From Chryseobacterium indologenes (GTDB lineage Bacteria; Bacteroidota; Bacteroidia; Flavobacteriales; Weeksellaceae), in assembly GCA_016025055.1 (NCBI GenBank), contig CP065590.1, positions 1,488,001 to 1,552,000 of the forward strand: a DNA stretch of 64,000 nucleotides, read 5' to 3'. This document shows positions 19,174 to 26,606 of the stretch, piece after piece. Within the stretch, counting starts at the first letter, position 1, and each line of letters begins with the position of its first letter. A program made the position numbers and the translations under genes. Below the pieces are notes generated by a model, which saw nothing but the letters and a program-made list of their open reading frames with translations, searched no databases and was not told the DNA's origin.

Positions 19174-19783
19174 AAGCATTAAAGTAGAGGATCAGGAGAT
19201 TTATCTATTGGAACTACATCAGAAACGTGTCAATCAAACATTTTCCCACTTCGGGAAAGAAGATTCGATTGATCTGGCTAAAATTTATAAAAATCTCGAC
19301 CATGATGAAGACGGGCTTTTCAAACTAAGAATTGCTTATGACCTGGATAAAAGAATCAGAACTCAGATGATTCCTTACGCTATTCCTGAAATACAGGATT
19401 TCCAGCTTGTAGAAAACAACAGCTACGACTATTCATTTAAATTTGAGGACCGTAAGGAGCTTGACAAAATGAAAATGAAATCTAAAGCAGAAGAAATCAT
19501 CATTGTCAGAAATAATCATATTACAGACACTTCTTTTTCCAATCTTTTATTTTTAAAAGGGAAAGACTGGTTTACCCCTACAACCTATCTTCTTAATGGA
19601 GTACAAAGACAATATCTTTTAAAACATAAAAAAATAAAAGAGGCTGAAATTACCTTACAGAATATAAAGCAATTCAGCCACTTTCAAATTATCAATGCCT
19701 TAAATGACTTTGATGATATGTTTATCTATCCGATTGACAGAATTATGAATTTGCCTGGAAATGAAGAGTATCTGGATCTTTAA
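19157..19783 (+). CDS. pabC: Aminotransferase class IV, probable aminodeoxychorismate lyase
   Basis: A 208-residue PLP enzyme of the branched-chain aminotransferase / ADC lyase fold, short for the family (often 250-290). The likely PLP Lys lies in YSFKFEDRKELDKM, and ITDTSFSNLLF corresponds to the conserved E-T..SN.F loop. Starting inside the 3' end of pabB, it completes a two-gene p-aminobenzoate module: PabB makes aminodeoxychorismate and this enzyme releases pyruvate. The assignment rests on the fold and on the coupling to pabB. Its stop overlaps the end of the converging menD gene by four bases. Confidence 0.8.
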   Translation: MSQFIESIKVEDQEIYLLELHQKRVNQTFSHFGKEDSIDLAKIYKNLDHDEDGLFKLRIAYDLDKRIRTQMIPYAIPEIQDFQLVENNSYDYSFKFEDRKELDKMKMKSKAEEIIIVRNNHITDTSFSNLLFLKGKDWFTPTTYLLNGVQRQYLLKHKKIKEAEITLQNIKQFSHFQIINALNDFDDMFIYPIDRIMNLPGNEEYLDL

Positions 19784-21456
19784 TTCTCTTTCATAAAGTT
19801 AAAATATGCTTTTTGCACATCTGCACTATTTTTTCCATAGGTATTTACTTCCAGGATTTTTGGCTGTGCATCAGGCTTGAAGAAATTCTCCAACACCCTG
19901 TCTAATGTAAGCTCATCCTCAACTTTGATATAAGAAAAACCGAAATGCTTGGCCAGATGCTCAGCATTTTTTTTATGTTTAGTAGCAATAAATTCGTCCA
20001 GTGTGTTCGGATTAGCGTTTCCTGGCCCCGGAATGATTTTAAAAATATTCCCTTCACCATTATTAAAGATCATAATCCTTACAAACGGGGGAATATATTG
20101 ATTCCAAAGACCATTGATATCATAAAAGAAACTTAAATCTCCGGTGATCAACAAGGTAGGATTAGCATTCTTGATAGCAAATCCCATGGCTGTAGAAGTG
20201 GAACCATCAATTCCACTAGTTCCCCGGTTACAATACATTCTTCTCTTGCCAAAATCAAACAGCTGTGCATACCGGATCGCTGAAGAATTGGCAAAGTGAA
20301 TATTATAGTTTTCAGGAACGGTCTGTGCCGCTTTATTAAAGAAATAGAAGTCCGAAAACTCAACTGTATTTAAAAACTGCTGGTGCTTTGCATCCTTCTT
20401 ATCCCTTAAAACATCCCAAAGGTTGTAGTAAGGTCTCGGTTCTAAATTAATGTATTTCGATAATTTAGAAAAGAAAACTTCAGGTTTCACCTCTATTTTC
20501 TCTGTCAGGGAATAATAAGTATCTGGCTGCCAGATTTCATCCAGATGCCAGTGCTGCTTCGGACGCGCATTTCTCAGGAATTGTTTTACTTTTTTGGAAA
20601 CTACGTTTTGTCCCACTGTAATTAATAAATCAGGAGCATATGTCTTGTAATCTTCTTCCGTGAAATTGAAAATATAACGGTCTATATGTCGGAAGAATTT
20701 CTCATGATACAGATTGGAGTTTGCTTCACTCAACACAATGACAGAATGGTTTTTAACCAATTGTGTAAGTTGATTTTCTAACTCAGGACTGTAATCTCTT
20801 GTTCCGACCAGGATCATAATTCTCTGGGAAGTATGCCAGTCAGCAATCAGATTGGAAGGAATTTCATACTCTTTATGCCTGATGGTTTTTTCAACCGTAG
20901 GAAAAGTGGGAAGCTCAGAAACCAGTTCATAAAGTGGTTCTTCCAAAGGTATATTGATATGTACCGGCCCTTGTTTTTCAAAACAAAGCTCGATTGCTTT
21001 TTTTATCGTGTCAAAATTAATTTCTTCTGCGTGCTCTTTGGTGTCTTCCAACAGCTGAAAGTCACCATAAGAGTGTTGATGAAAAACATCCTTCTGTCTG
21101 ATGGTTTGCCCATCAAAAATATCAACAAAGTCCGTAGGTCTGTCTGCCGTAAGCACCAAAAGCGGAATATTCTGATAAAAAGCTTCCGTAATGGCAGGAT
21201 AGTAATTAACCACAGCAGATCCGCTTGTGCAGGTAACAGCCACAGGCTTCTTCTCACTTTTCGCCATTCCCATGGCCACAAAAGCGGCACTTCTCTCATC
21301 CACAATGCTGAAACAATTAAAACTATCTACTTCAGAAAAGTGAATCGCCAAAGGAGCATTTCTTGATCCCGGGGAGATTACCACGTCTGCAATTCCGTAC
21401 TGTTGAAGAAGATGTGCAAGTATTTGGATACTTCTCTTGGAAGAATATTTTTTCAT
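19780..21456 (-). CDS. menD: Menaquinone biosynthesis SEPHCHC synthase
   Basis: A 558-residue thiamine-diphosphate enzyme that joins 2-oxoglutarate to isochorismate in menaquinone synthesis. N-terminal DVVISPGSRNAPLAIHF and DERSAAFVAMGMAKSEKKPV, plus TCTSGSAVVNYYPA, are the hallmark of MenD; GDLSFFYDINGLW near residue 440 is the ThDP/Mg-binding GD...N motif. Menaquinone is the main respiratory quinone in this group. The -7 element lies only four bases before the ATG. Confidence 0.97.
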   Translation of the reverse strand: MKKYSSKRSIQILAHLLQQYGIADVVISPGSRNAPLAIHFSEVDSFNCFSIVDERSAAFVAMGMAKSEKKPVAVTCTSGSAVVNYYPAITEAFYQNIPLLVLTADRPTDFVDIFDGQTIRQKDVFHQHSYGDFQLLEDTKEHAEEINFDTIKKAIELCFEKQGPVHINIPLEEPLYELVSELPTFPTVEKTIRHKEYEIPSNLIADWHTSQRIMILVGTRDYSPELENQLTQLVKNHSVIVLSEANSNLYHEKFFRHIDRYIFNFTEEDYKTYAPDLLITVGQNVVSKKVKQFLRNARPKQHWHLDEIWQPDTYYSLTEKIEVKPEVFFSKLSKYINLEPRPYYNLWDVLRDKKDAKHQQFLNTVEFSDFYFFNKAAQTVPENYNIHFANSSAIRYAQLFDFGKRRMYCNRGTSGIDGSTSTAMGFAIKNANPTLLITGDLSFFYDINGLWNQYIPPFVRIMIFNNGEGNIFKIIPGPGNANPNTLDEFIATKHKKNAEHLAKHFGFSYIKVEDELTLDRVLENFFKPDAQPKILEVNTYGKNSADVQKAYFNFMKEN

Positions 21457-21460
21457 ACAG

Positions 21461-21468
21461 CAAATTTA
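21461..21468 (-). promoter_or_regulatory. -7 promoter element of menD (near-leaderless)
   Basis: On the minus strand TAAATTTG, exact TAnnTTTG, followed by CTGT and then the menD ATG. Confidence 0.5.
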
Positions 21469-21511
21469 ACTTATAAATAATGATTTTAAAATCATTTAAA
21501 TTAAAAAAATG

Positions 21512-21519
21512 TAATTTTG
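21512..21519 (+). promoter_or_regulatory. -7 promoter element of the 2OG-Fe(II) oxygenase gene
   Basis: TAATTTTG, exact TAnnTTTG, 20 bases before the chosen ATG at 21540; this also argues against the upstream in-frame ATG at 21480. Confidence 0.55.
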
Positions 21520-21539
21520 CTGTTCGTAAATTTCTAAAA

Positions 21540-22490
21540 ATGGATAAAATACCTAGTGTAGACCTGCGTGATTTCCTTTCGGGCAACCCGGAACGCAAAC
21601 AGAAATTTGTAAATGAAATCGGAAAAGCTTATGAAGAAATTGGTTTTGTTGCCTTAAAAGGCCACTTTCTTGATGACAACCTTGTAGATGATTTGTATGG
21701 AGAGGTAAAAAACTTTTTTGAGCTGCCAGTGGAAACGAAAAAGAAGTATGAAATTCCCGGAATAGGCGGTCAGAGAGGGTATGTAGGATTTGGTAAAGAA
21801 ACTGCAAAAGGTTTCAAAAAAGGAGACTTAAAAGAATTTTGGCATTTCGGACAATATGTGTCTGACGATTCAAAATACAAAAAAGAGTACCCTGACAATG
21901 TAATCGTTGATGAACTTCCGAAATTCAACGAAGTAGGTAAAGAAGCTTTCCAGATGCTTGAAAAGACAGGACAGTATGTTTTAAGAGCTTTAGCCCTTCA
22001 CCTTGGCTTAGATGAGTTTTATTTTGATGACAAGATCGCAGAAGGAAATTCTATCTTAAGACCTATTCATTATCCTCCAATCACTGAAGAGCCGGATGAT
22101 GCGGTACGAGCAGCAGCACACGGAGACATCAACCTTATTACCCTGCTTATGGGAGCTCAAGGTAAAGGTCTTCAGGTTCAGAATCACAAGGGTGAATGGA
22201 TCGATGCTATTGCAGAGCCGGATGAATTGATGATCAACGTTGGAGATATGTTATCAAGACATACCAACAACAAATTGAAATCCACTATTCACAGGGTTGT
22301 AAACCCACCAAGAGAAATGTGGAGTACTTCAAGATACTCAATTCCCTTCTTTATGCACCCGGTGAGCGGAATGTCTTTAAATGCTCTCGACAACTGTGTG
22401 GATGAAAACAATCCAAAATTGTATGAAGATACCACAGCAGGAGAGTTCTTACATGAAAGACTTGTAGAGCTGGGATTAATTAAAATATAA
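21540..22490 (+). CDS. 2-oxoglutarate/Fe(II)-dependent oxygenase, isopenicillin N synthase-like
   Basis: 316 residues. N-terminal DIOX_N-type part (IPSVDLRDFL.., GFVALKGH) and a C-terminal jelly-roll with the iron triad HGD at AAHGDINLITLL and the distal His in STIHRVVNPP; the cosubstrate-binding R-x-S is in STSRYSIPFF. This is the standard arrangement of isopenicillin N synthase-like dioxygenases. Start placed at 21540 because the family's SVDL opening follows directly and the promoter element lies between this ATG and the earlier one. The substrate is unknown; it stands alone, ending in a terminator shared with the next gene. Confidence 0.85.
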   Translation: MDKIPSVDLRDFLSGNPERKQKFVNEIGKAYEEIGFVALKGHFLDDNLVDDLYGEVKNFFELPVETKKKYEIPGIGGQRGYVGFGKETAKGFKKGDLKEFWHFGQYVSDDSKYKKEYPDNVIVDELPKFNEVGKEAFQMLEKTGQYVLRALALHLGLDEFYFDDKIAEGNSILRPIHYPPITEEPDDAVRAAAHGDINLITLLMGAQGKGLQVQNHKGEWIDAIAEPDELMINVGDMLSRHTNNKLKSTIHRVVNPPREMWSTSRYSIPFFMHPVSGMSLNALDNCVDENNPKLYEDTTAGEFLHERLVELGLIKI

Positions 22491-22496
22491 TCATAG

Positions 22497-22533
22497 TAAT
22501 AGTCAGTAATTTCAATTACTGACTATTATTTTT
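22497..22533. terminator. Bidirectional terminator
   Basis: Long stem TAATAGTCAGTAAT / ATTACTGACTATTA between the oxygenase gene and the converging peptide gene, with a T run after it on the plus strand. Confidence 0.85.
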
Positions 22534-22806
22534 CTAGCCTGTTATACAATAAAATTCAGGACAGGGAGTAGACTGGGTAAAAGTTCCCCACGGACAAATA
22601 CAGGTGTAAATATCACCTCCGCCACCGCCCGGGCCATCGCCGCCGCCTGGATTTATATAAGGTACACATTGGCCGCCTGAACAAATGTATCCTGCAGCAC
22701 AACCACCGGTCCCCGGCACCTCACCATCAAAACAGTAGGCAGGCCCTATATCACCCGCAACCATACTTTTTTGTTCCTCTCTGGAAAGTTTTTTGAAATT
22801 TTTCAT
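22534..22806 (-). CDS. Cys-rich bacteriocin-like precursor peptide (leader degenerate)
   Basis: 90 residues. The N-terminus MKNFKKLSREEQKSMVAGD resembles the Chryseobacterium leader MKNLKKL..xxLKxIxGG, but Gly-Asp replaces the usual Gly-Gly. The remainder has eight Cys and a glycine run (GGGDGPGGGGGD) that splits it into two Cys-rich halves. Such peptides are annotated as bacteriocin-like in this genus. I recall that some related leaders direct ribosomally made, modified peptides, but no modifying enzyme or exporter is next to it. Function not known. Confidence 0.7.
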   Translation of the reverse strand: MKNFKKLSREEQKSMVAGDIGPAYCFDGEVPGTGGCAAGYICSGGQCVPYINPGGGDGPGGGGGDIYTCICPWGTFTQSTPCPEFYCITG

Positions 22807-22987
22807 AGTTTTTGAAATTTTAGTTTTTCCTACTCTATAAGCTTTTCGGATCTCGCTTTTTTCTAAAATTAGAACTTATTTATCTATTATTCAAATATTT
22901 ACAGTAAAAAATACACCAGTGTTATTTTTTTTTGAATAAATTTATTTTTTTTCATACCTTATTTTATTTAATTAAAAATATTTTATT

Positions 22988-22995
22988 TAATTTTG
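22988..22995 (+). promoter_or_regulatory. -7 promoter element of second peptide gene
   Basis: TAATTTTG, exact TAnnTTTG, 30 bases before the ATG at 23026. Confidence 0.5.
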
Positions 22996-23025
22996 ATTTA
23001 CTATCAAATTTTTAATTAAAACCAT

Positions 23026-23187
23026 ATGAAAAATTTAAAAAAACTTAGAAAAGACCAATTAAAAGGAATATCTGGAGGAGCTCATCTTCCTGAACCTGAA
23101 TTCTGCATGTACTATTGCAATGGCACTGTGATTTGTGCAAGCTGTAGTGATGATTTTAAATGTCCGGTGACAAACAACGATATGTAA
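23026..23187 (+). CDS. Cys-rich Gly-Gly leader peptide
   Basis: 53 residues, found by reading the sequence directly. The leader MKNLKKLRKDQLKGISGG ends in a double glycine, which suggests cleavage by a peptidase-containing ABC transporter. The core of 35 residues holds five Cys, opening with a C-x3-C pair (CMYYC) and later CASC. It has its own promoter element and a strong terminator, so it is expressed as a single gene. No transporter or modification gene is in the window. Confidence 0.75.
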   Translation: MKNLKKLRKDQLKGISGGAHLPEPEFCMYYCNGTVICASCSDDFKCPVTNNDM

Positions 23188-23209
23188 GATTGAGTATCAA
23201 AATGTAATA

Positions 23210-23242
23210 AAAAAAGACCGTTTCCTATAAAACGGTCTTTTT
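23210..23242 (+). terminator. Terminator of second peptide gene
   Basis: Stem AAAAAGACCGTTT / AAACGGTCTTTTT with a six-base loop. Confidence 0.85.
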
Positions 23243-23346
23243 GATGCTTTCCCTTTTAAGATGGCCGTTATTTATTTCCAATATACAGCTGGTATACAAT
23301 CACTTATTTTTTTCAGTATCTTTAAGACATCTCAAATTAAAAAAAT

Positions 23347-23517
23347 ATGAAAAATCTAAAAAAGTTAAACAAAAACAAGCTAAAGGAAATTTCCGGAGGA
23401 ATAAGCTATCCATACCCGGGAGAATGTTTTTATGTATGCAGTGATGGTATTCAATACCGGGAATTATGCAGGGTTGAATTTATTTGCCCTGACGGAGAAC
23501 AACCCATTATTTATTAA
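23347..23517 (+). CDS. Cys-rich Gly-Gly leader peptide
   Basis: 56 residues, closely matching the previous gene in the leader (MKNLKKLNKNKLKEISGG) but not in the core, which is rich in Tyr and has four Cys, again opening with C-x3-C (CFYVC). The conserved leader with a variable core is the pattern of precursor families that share one processing system while products diversify. It has its own terminator. Confidence 0.75.
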   Translation: MKNLKKLNKNKLKEISGGISYPYPGECFYVCSDGIQYRELCRVEFICPDGEQPIIY

Positions 23518-23540
23518 AATAATCTCAATTTTGAAACAAG

Positions 23541-23567
23541 ACCCGTTCTTTGTAAGAGCGGGTTTTT
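23541..23567 (+). terminator. Terminator of third peptide gene
   Basis: ACCCGTTCT / AGAGCGGGT stem (one G-U pair) followed by a T run. Confidence 0.8.
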
Positions 23568-23703
23568 TATGATCAGAGTTAATCTCATTCTATAAAAAAA
23601 TAATCGATTTATATTAAAAAATCAATAATTGAGTACAAATTAAATCAAAAAAAAAACACATCATAAAATCAATTATATCCAACATTCTCTTCACAATTAA
23701 TCA

Positions 23704-23711
23704 TATATTTG
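23704..23711 (+). promoter_or_regulatory. -7 promoter element of secreted protein gene
   Basis: TATATTTG, exact TAnnTTTG, 29 bases before the ATG at 23741. Confidence 0.5.
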
Positions 23712-23740
23712 TTAAGAAACCAACAAAAAAAACAATTATT

Positions 23741-24502
23741 ATGAAAAGAACATTTCGATTCACAGCAGGGATTATTGTGTTTAATTTCTTGACAATTAGC
23801 GCCCAAGTAGGGATTAGTACTACTTCACCCAGAACTACGTTAGACATCATCGCAAAAATTCCAACAGGAACAGCAACCCCACAAGTAAAAGACGGGCTTA
23901 TCATTCCCAATGTAGACAGAGCACGGGCTCAGGCGATGGGAGATAATACCACCACATCAACTCCATTTTCCACTTTAATCTTTGTCAATAATGTGACAAC
24001 CGGAACAGCTGCCGGATCCGCTGTCAATATAACAGCTCCGGGTTTTTACTATTTTGATACTACGTCCCTTCCTGCACCTGGTTTATGGCAATCCATAAGA
24101 CCCACAAATGTGGATTTGTACGGAGCACAGCTGAGAATACCACCACATAATCAATACACTGCAGATTTTACAAACCATTCCAATACAGGATATGACAGTG
24201 ATAATTGGTGGGTTATTTCGAAGTCATCCGTAAACTCTACAACAAATCAGACGGCAAGAATGACGATCGTATATGAGTATCAGGGCACACCTTTCAACAT
24301 CAATAATTTATATCCTCAGTTAACTGCCGGAAACAATTCAGGATTTCCGGATATTTATACAGCTAATGTTGTCGCATTAGCCAATAATGGAACAGCCGGC
24401 AGAACCAGACTTACAGTATCAGTAGGAAGGGTTGATTCTTCAGCAAGTAACTGGCAGGGTACTTTCTTCCTCAATGTTCTCCTCGCTAGAAAATTAAATT
24501 AA
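23741..24502 (+). CDS. Secreted protein of unknown function
   Basis: 253 residues with a signal peptide ending at ISAQ. The mature start VGISTTSPRTTLDI is a motif very common in flavobacterial surface proteins (VGIGTT.P...LD), some with tail-fibre-like or trimeric folds. The rest is Thr/Asn/Gly-rich and looks beta-structured. No enzyme motif is visible. It could be a surface or extracellular protein; the function is unknown. Confidence 0.65.
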   Translation: MKRTFRFTAGIIVFNFLTISAQVGISTTSPRTTLDIIAKIPTGTATPQVKDGLIIPNVDRARAQAMGDNTTTSTPFSTLIFVNNVTTGTAAGSAVNITAPGFYYFDTTSLPAPGLWQSIRPTNVDLYGAQLRIPPHNQYTADFTNHSNTGYDSDNWWVISKSSVNSTTNQTARMTIVYEYQGTPFNINNLYPQLTAGNNSGFPDIYTANVVALANNGTAGRTRLTVSVGRVDSSASNWQGTFFLNVLLARKLN

Positions 24503-24558
24503 AAGCTATGAAACATCATTCCTGAGTACTAGTAGACTTGAAACTAAACGATAAGAAG

Positions 24559-24590
24559 TAAGCATTTATTTATATAGATGCTTATTTTTT
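24559..24590 (+). terminator. Terminator after secreted protein gene
   Basis: TAAGCAT / ATGCTTA stem with a T run. Confidence 0.65.
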
Positions 24591-24595
24591 GACAA

Positions 24596-25642
24596 TTAAT
24601 CAAACAGCCTTAATTGCTGGTCCTTGCTTCCTGTAAAATTAGACGTCGAAAGTTTGGGAAATTCCTTTCCTTCAAAAAATTTTTTCCTGCCGACTTTAAA
24701 AGTTGTATGAATCATTTCTGCAATATTCCCTTCGCCTTTTTGTCTCTCGAAATACCTTTTGTCTCCAAGTTTCCCTCCCCGCATGGAACGTATCAAGTTC
24801 AAAACTTTCCGGGCACGGTCAGGAAAATGTGCTTCAATCCATTTGACAAATACTGGTTCCACGGTTTCATTTAACCTTACTAAAGTATATCCAAATCCCT
24901 GCGCTCCGGCATCAGAAATAGCTTTTAATATAGTAAGCGGCTCGTCACTATTCAACCCCGGAATAATAGGGGCAACCATGACATGAACGGGAATATTATT
25001 TTCAGAAAGTACTTCTATGGCCTTCAATTTATTAGCCGCCGAACTGGTTCTTGGTTCCATTTTTCTTCTCAACTCTTCATTAATTGTCGGAATACTTAAT
25101 GAAACAGAAACCAGGTTCTGTTCTGCCATCGGTTTCAAAATATCAATATCCCTCAGTACAAGAGCGTTCTTTGTCAGAACATTCACGGGATGCCTGTACT
25201 CAAGACATACCTGCAGAAGTTTCCGGGTAATTTCAAATTGTCTTTCAGCAGGCTGATAGCAATCTGTATTTCCGGAAAGTAAAATGGGAGCAGCCTGATA
25301 TCCTCTTTTTTGAAAAAATTTTTCCAGCAGCTCCGGAGCATTCTTTTTAACCATGATTTTTCTTTCAAAATCAATTCCTGCACTATAGCCCCAATACTCA
25401 TGAGTAGGTCTTGCAAAGCAATAAGCACAACCATGTTCACATCCCTGATAAGGATTCATAGAATACTCCATCGGAAGATCTGCACTCTTTACCTGATTGA
25501 CAATTGTTTTAGGAAAAACTTCTGTGAAAGAAGTCTTTATGGTTTCGAAATCTTCATCATCAGGTTCATAGGTATACCTGTCGAAACGGTTGATAACGTT
25601 TCGCTGAGCTCCCTGACCTTTTATGAAATTTTCGTTTGACAT
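24596..25642 (-). CDS. PA0069-type radical SAM protein
   Basis: 348 residues. MEYSMNPYQGCEHGCAYCF carries the CxxxCxxC cluster (about residue 67) that binds the 4Fe-4S cluster and S-adenosylmethionine, in the setting found in PA0069/SplB-like radical SAM proteins. The barrel continues with LLSGNTDCYQPAE, VLTKNALVLRDIDIL and PGLNSDEPLTIL. Members are related to spore photoproduct lyase but their reaction is not established. It ends close to the secreted protein gene on the other strand. Although it lies near Cys-rich peptide genes, it lacks the SPASM or precursor-binding features expected of a peptide-modifying enzyme. Confidence 0.85.
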   Translation of the reverse strand: MSNENFIKGQGAQRNVINRFDRYTYEPDDEDFETIKTSFTEVFPKTIVNQVKSADLPMEYSMNPYQGCEHGCAYCFARPTHEYWGYSAGIDFERKIMVKKNAPELLEKFFQKRGYQAAPILLSGNTDCYQPAERQFEITRKLLQVCLEYRHPVNVLTKNALVLRDIDILKPMAEQNLVSVSLSIPTINEELRRKMEPRTSSAANKLKAIEVLSENNIPVHVMVAPIIPGLNSDEPLTILKAISDAGAQGFGYTLVRLNETVEPVFVKWIEAHFPDRARKVLNLIRSMRGGKLGDKRYFERQKGEGNIAEMIHTTFKVGRKKFFEGKEFPKLSTSNFTGSKDQQLRLFD

Positions 25643-25703
25643 TCTGATGTAAAATTATAATGCTTTTTTCATAAAGTAATGATTTTTAACACTAAAGTTT
25701 TCC

Positions 25704-25741
25704 CAAAAAAAAAATCCAACACTTTCAAAAGTGCCGGATTT
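25704..25741 (-). terminator. Terminator of the small membrane protein gene
   Basis: Hairpin AAATCC..CACTT / AAGTG..GGATTT, followed on the minus strand by a U run encoded by the A run at 25704-25714. Confidence 0.7.
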
Positions 25742-25771
25742 AAACATAATTAAATATATTTTTTTACTACT

Positions 25772-25960
25772 TCACTGCGTATAGTTCCACTCCGTGAAAT
25801 TCTTCGTCGTGGCCTTTTTCATCAAAGTGTCTGTGATAATCCGCGTAGGTATCACTGTATTTTTTATCTTTTTTGTCAATATTTTCTTGATACTAATTAA
25901 ACTTAATACTGCCAAAAGACCAACTCCTCCTGCCAGTAAAACTCCAACTTCTTTTTTCAT
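25772..25960 (-). CDS. Small membrane protein, unknown
   Basis: 62 residues: MKKEVGVLLAGGVGLLAVLS forms one hydrophobic segment, followed by a lysine-rich stretch (IKKILTKKIKNT) that would stay cytosolic. An opposing frame on the plus strand covers the same bases; the minus-strand frame is preferred because it begins with a typical MKKE membrane start and is followed by a terminator in its own direction. Confidence 0.5.
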   Translation of the reverse strand: MKKEVGVLLAGGVGLLAVLSLISIKKILTKKIKNTVIPTRIITDTLMKKATTKNFTEWNYTQ

Positions 25961-26134
25961 ATTTTCTTTGATTTATTATTGATACCATTGCAAAAAGCAT
26001 ACCTATTTTGCTTTTGCCGATTATAAATTTTGTTAACATTAAAGTTTATTTTTAAGAAAATTATAATCCGTTATTTTTCTTATATTTAGAAATGTAATGG
26101 TTTAATTATTGTACTAATAAAGAAAAATATTATT

Positions 26135-26485
26135 ATGGAAAATCCAGAAAACATCGACAGAATGACCACCTTAAGCCAGGTAATGAAAACACTTTCTGAA
26201 AGAGGAATTCACAGGGAATTCAGGATGAACGACAATTGTGAAATGAAGTTTGAAAACTCTGAAAAAATTTACCAGCCTTCTGAACTTACCATTTTAAAAA
26301 CCTACCGCTTTGAAGGAGACAGCAATCCTGATGATAATGCTGTATTATATGTAGTAAAAGACGATGCAGGAAACCGTGGGATGATCATCGATTCTTATGG
26401 AGCAGACAGCAATTATCCGGGACAGGAATTTGATGAATTTTTAAGAAAGATTCCTATTTTGGAAAGTGACGAATTTAATTTTTAA
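26135..26485 (+). CDS. Conserved flavobacterial protein, unknown
   Basis: 116 residues, soluble. MTTLSQVMKTLSERGIHREF, KIYQPSELTILKTYRFEGDS and a late MIIDSYGADS resemble short Bacteroidota proteins often labelled phosphoribosylpyrophosphate synthetase. No PRPP-synthetase motif is present, so that label should not be used. Function unknown. It is monocistronic. Confidence 0.65.
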   Translation: MENPENIDRMTTLSQVMKTLSERGIHREFRMNDNCEMKFENSEKIYQPSELTILKTYRFEGDSNPDDNAVLYVVKDDAGNRGMIIDSYGADSNYPGQEFDEFLRKIPILESDEFNF

Positions 26486-26606
26486 TTCCACCCTATTCAA
26501 TATTAATTTTTTAAACCATTAAGGTTGTTTTAATTAAAATTAAATTTTAGTTTCCCGCTATTGACCAAACTTATGGATAGCAATCGCATCCTGATGGTTT
26601 AAAAGA

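Noticed and set aside
24596..25642. Radical SAM gene as the modification enzyme for the nearby Cys-rich peptides
   Set aside because: It belongs to the PA0069/SplB-like group, lacks SPASM or precursor-binding parts, is on the opposite strand and is separated by another gene.
25794..25982. Plus-strand hydrophobic small gene
   Set aside because: It is the antisense of the better supported minus-strand 62-residue protein, which starts MKKE and has a terminator in its own direction.
26135..26485. Phosphoribosylpyrophosphate synthetase
   Set aside because: The short protein has none of the PRPP-binding or catalytic motifs; the name is a likely propagated mislabel.
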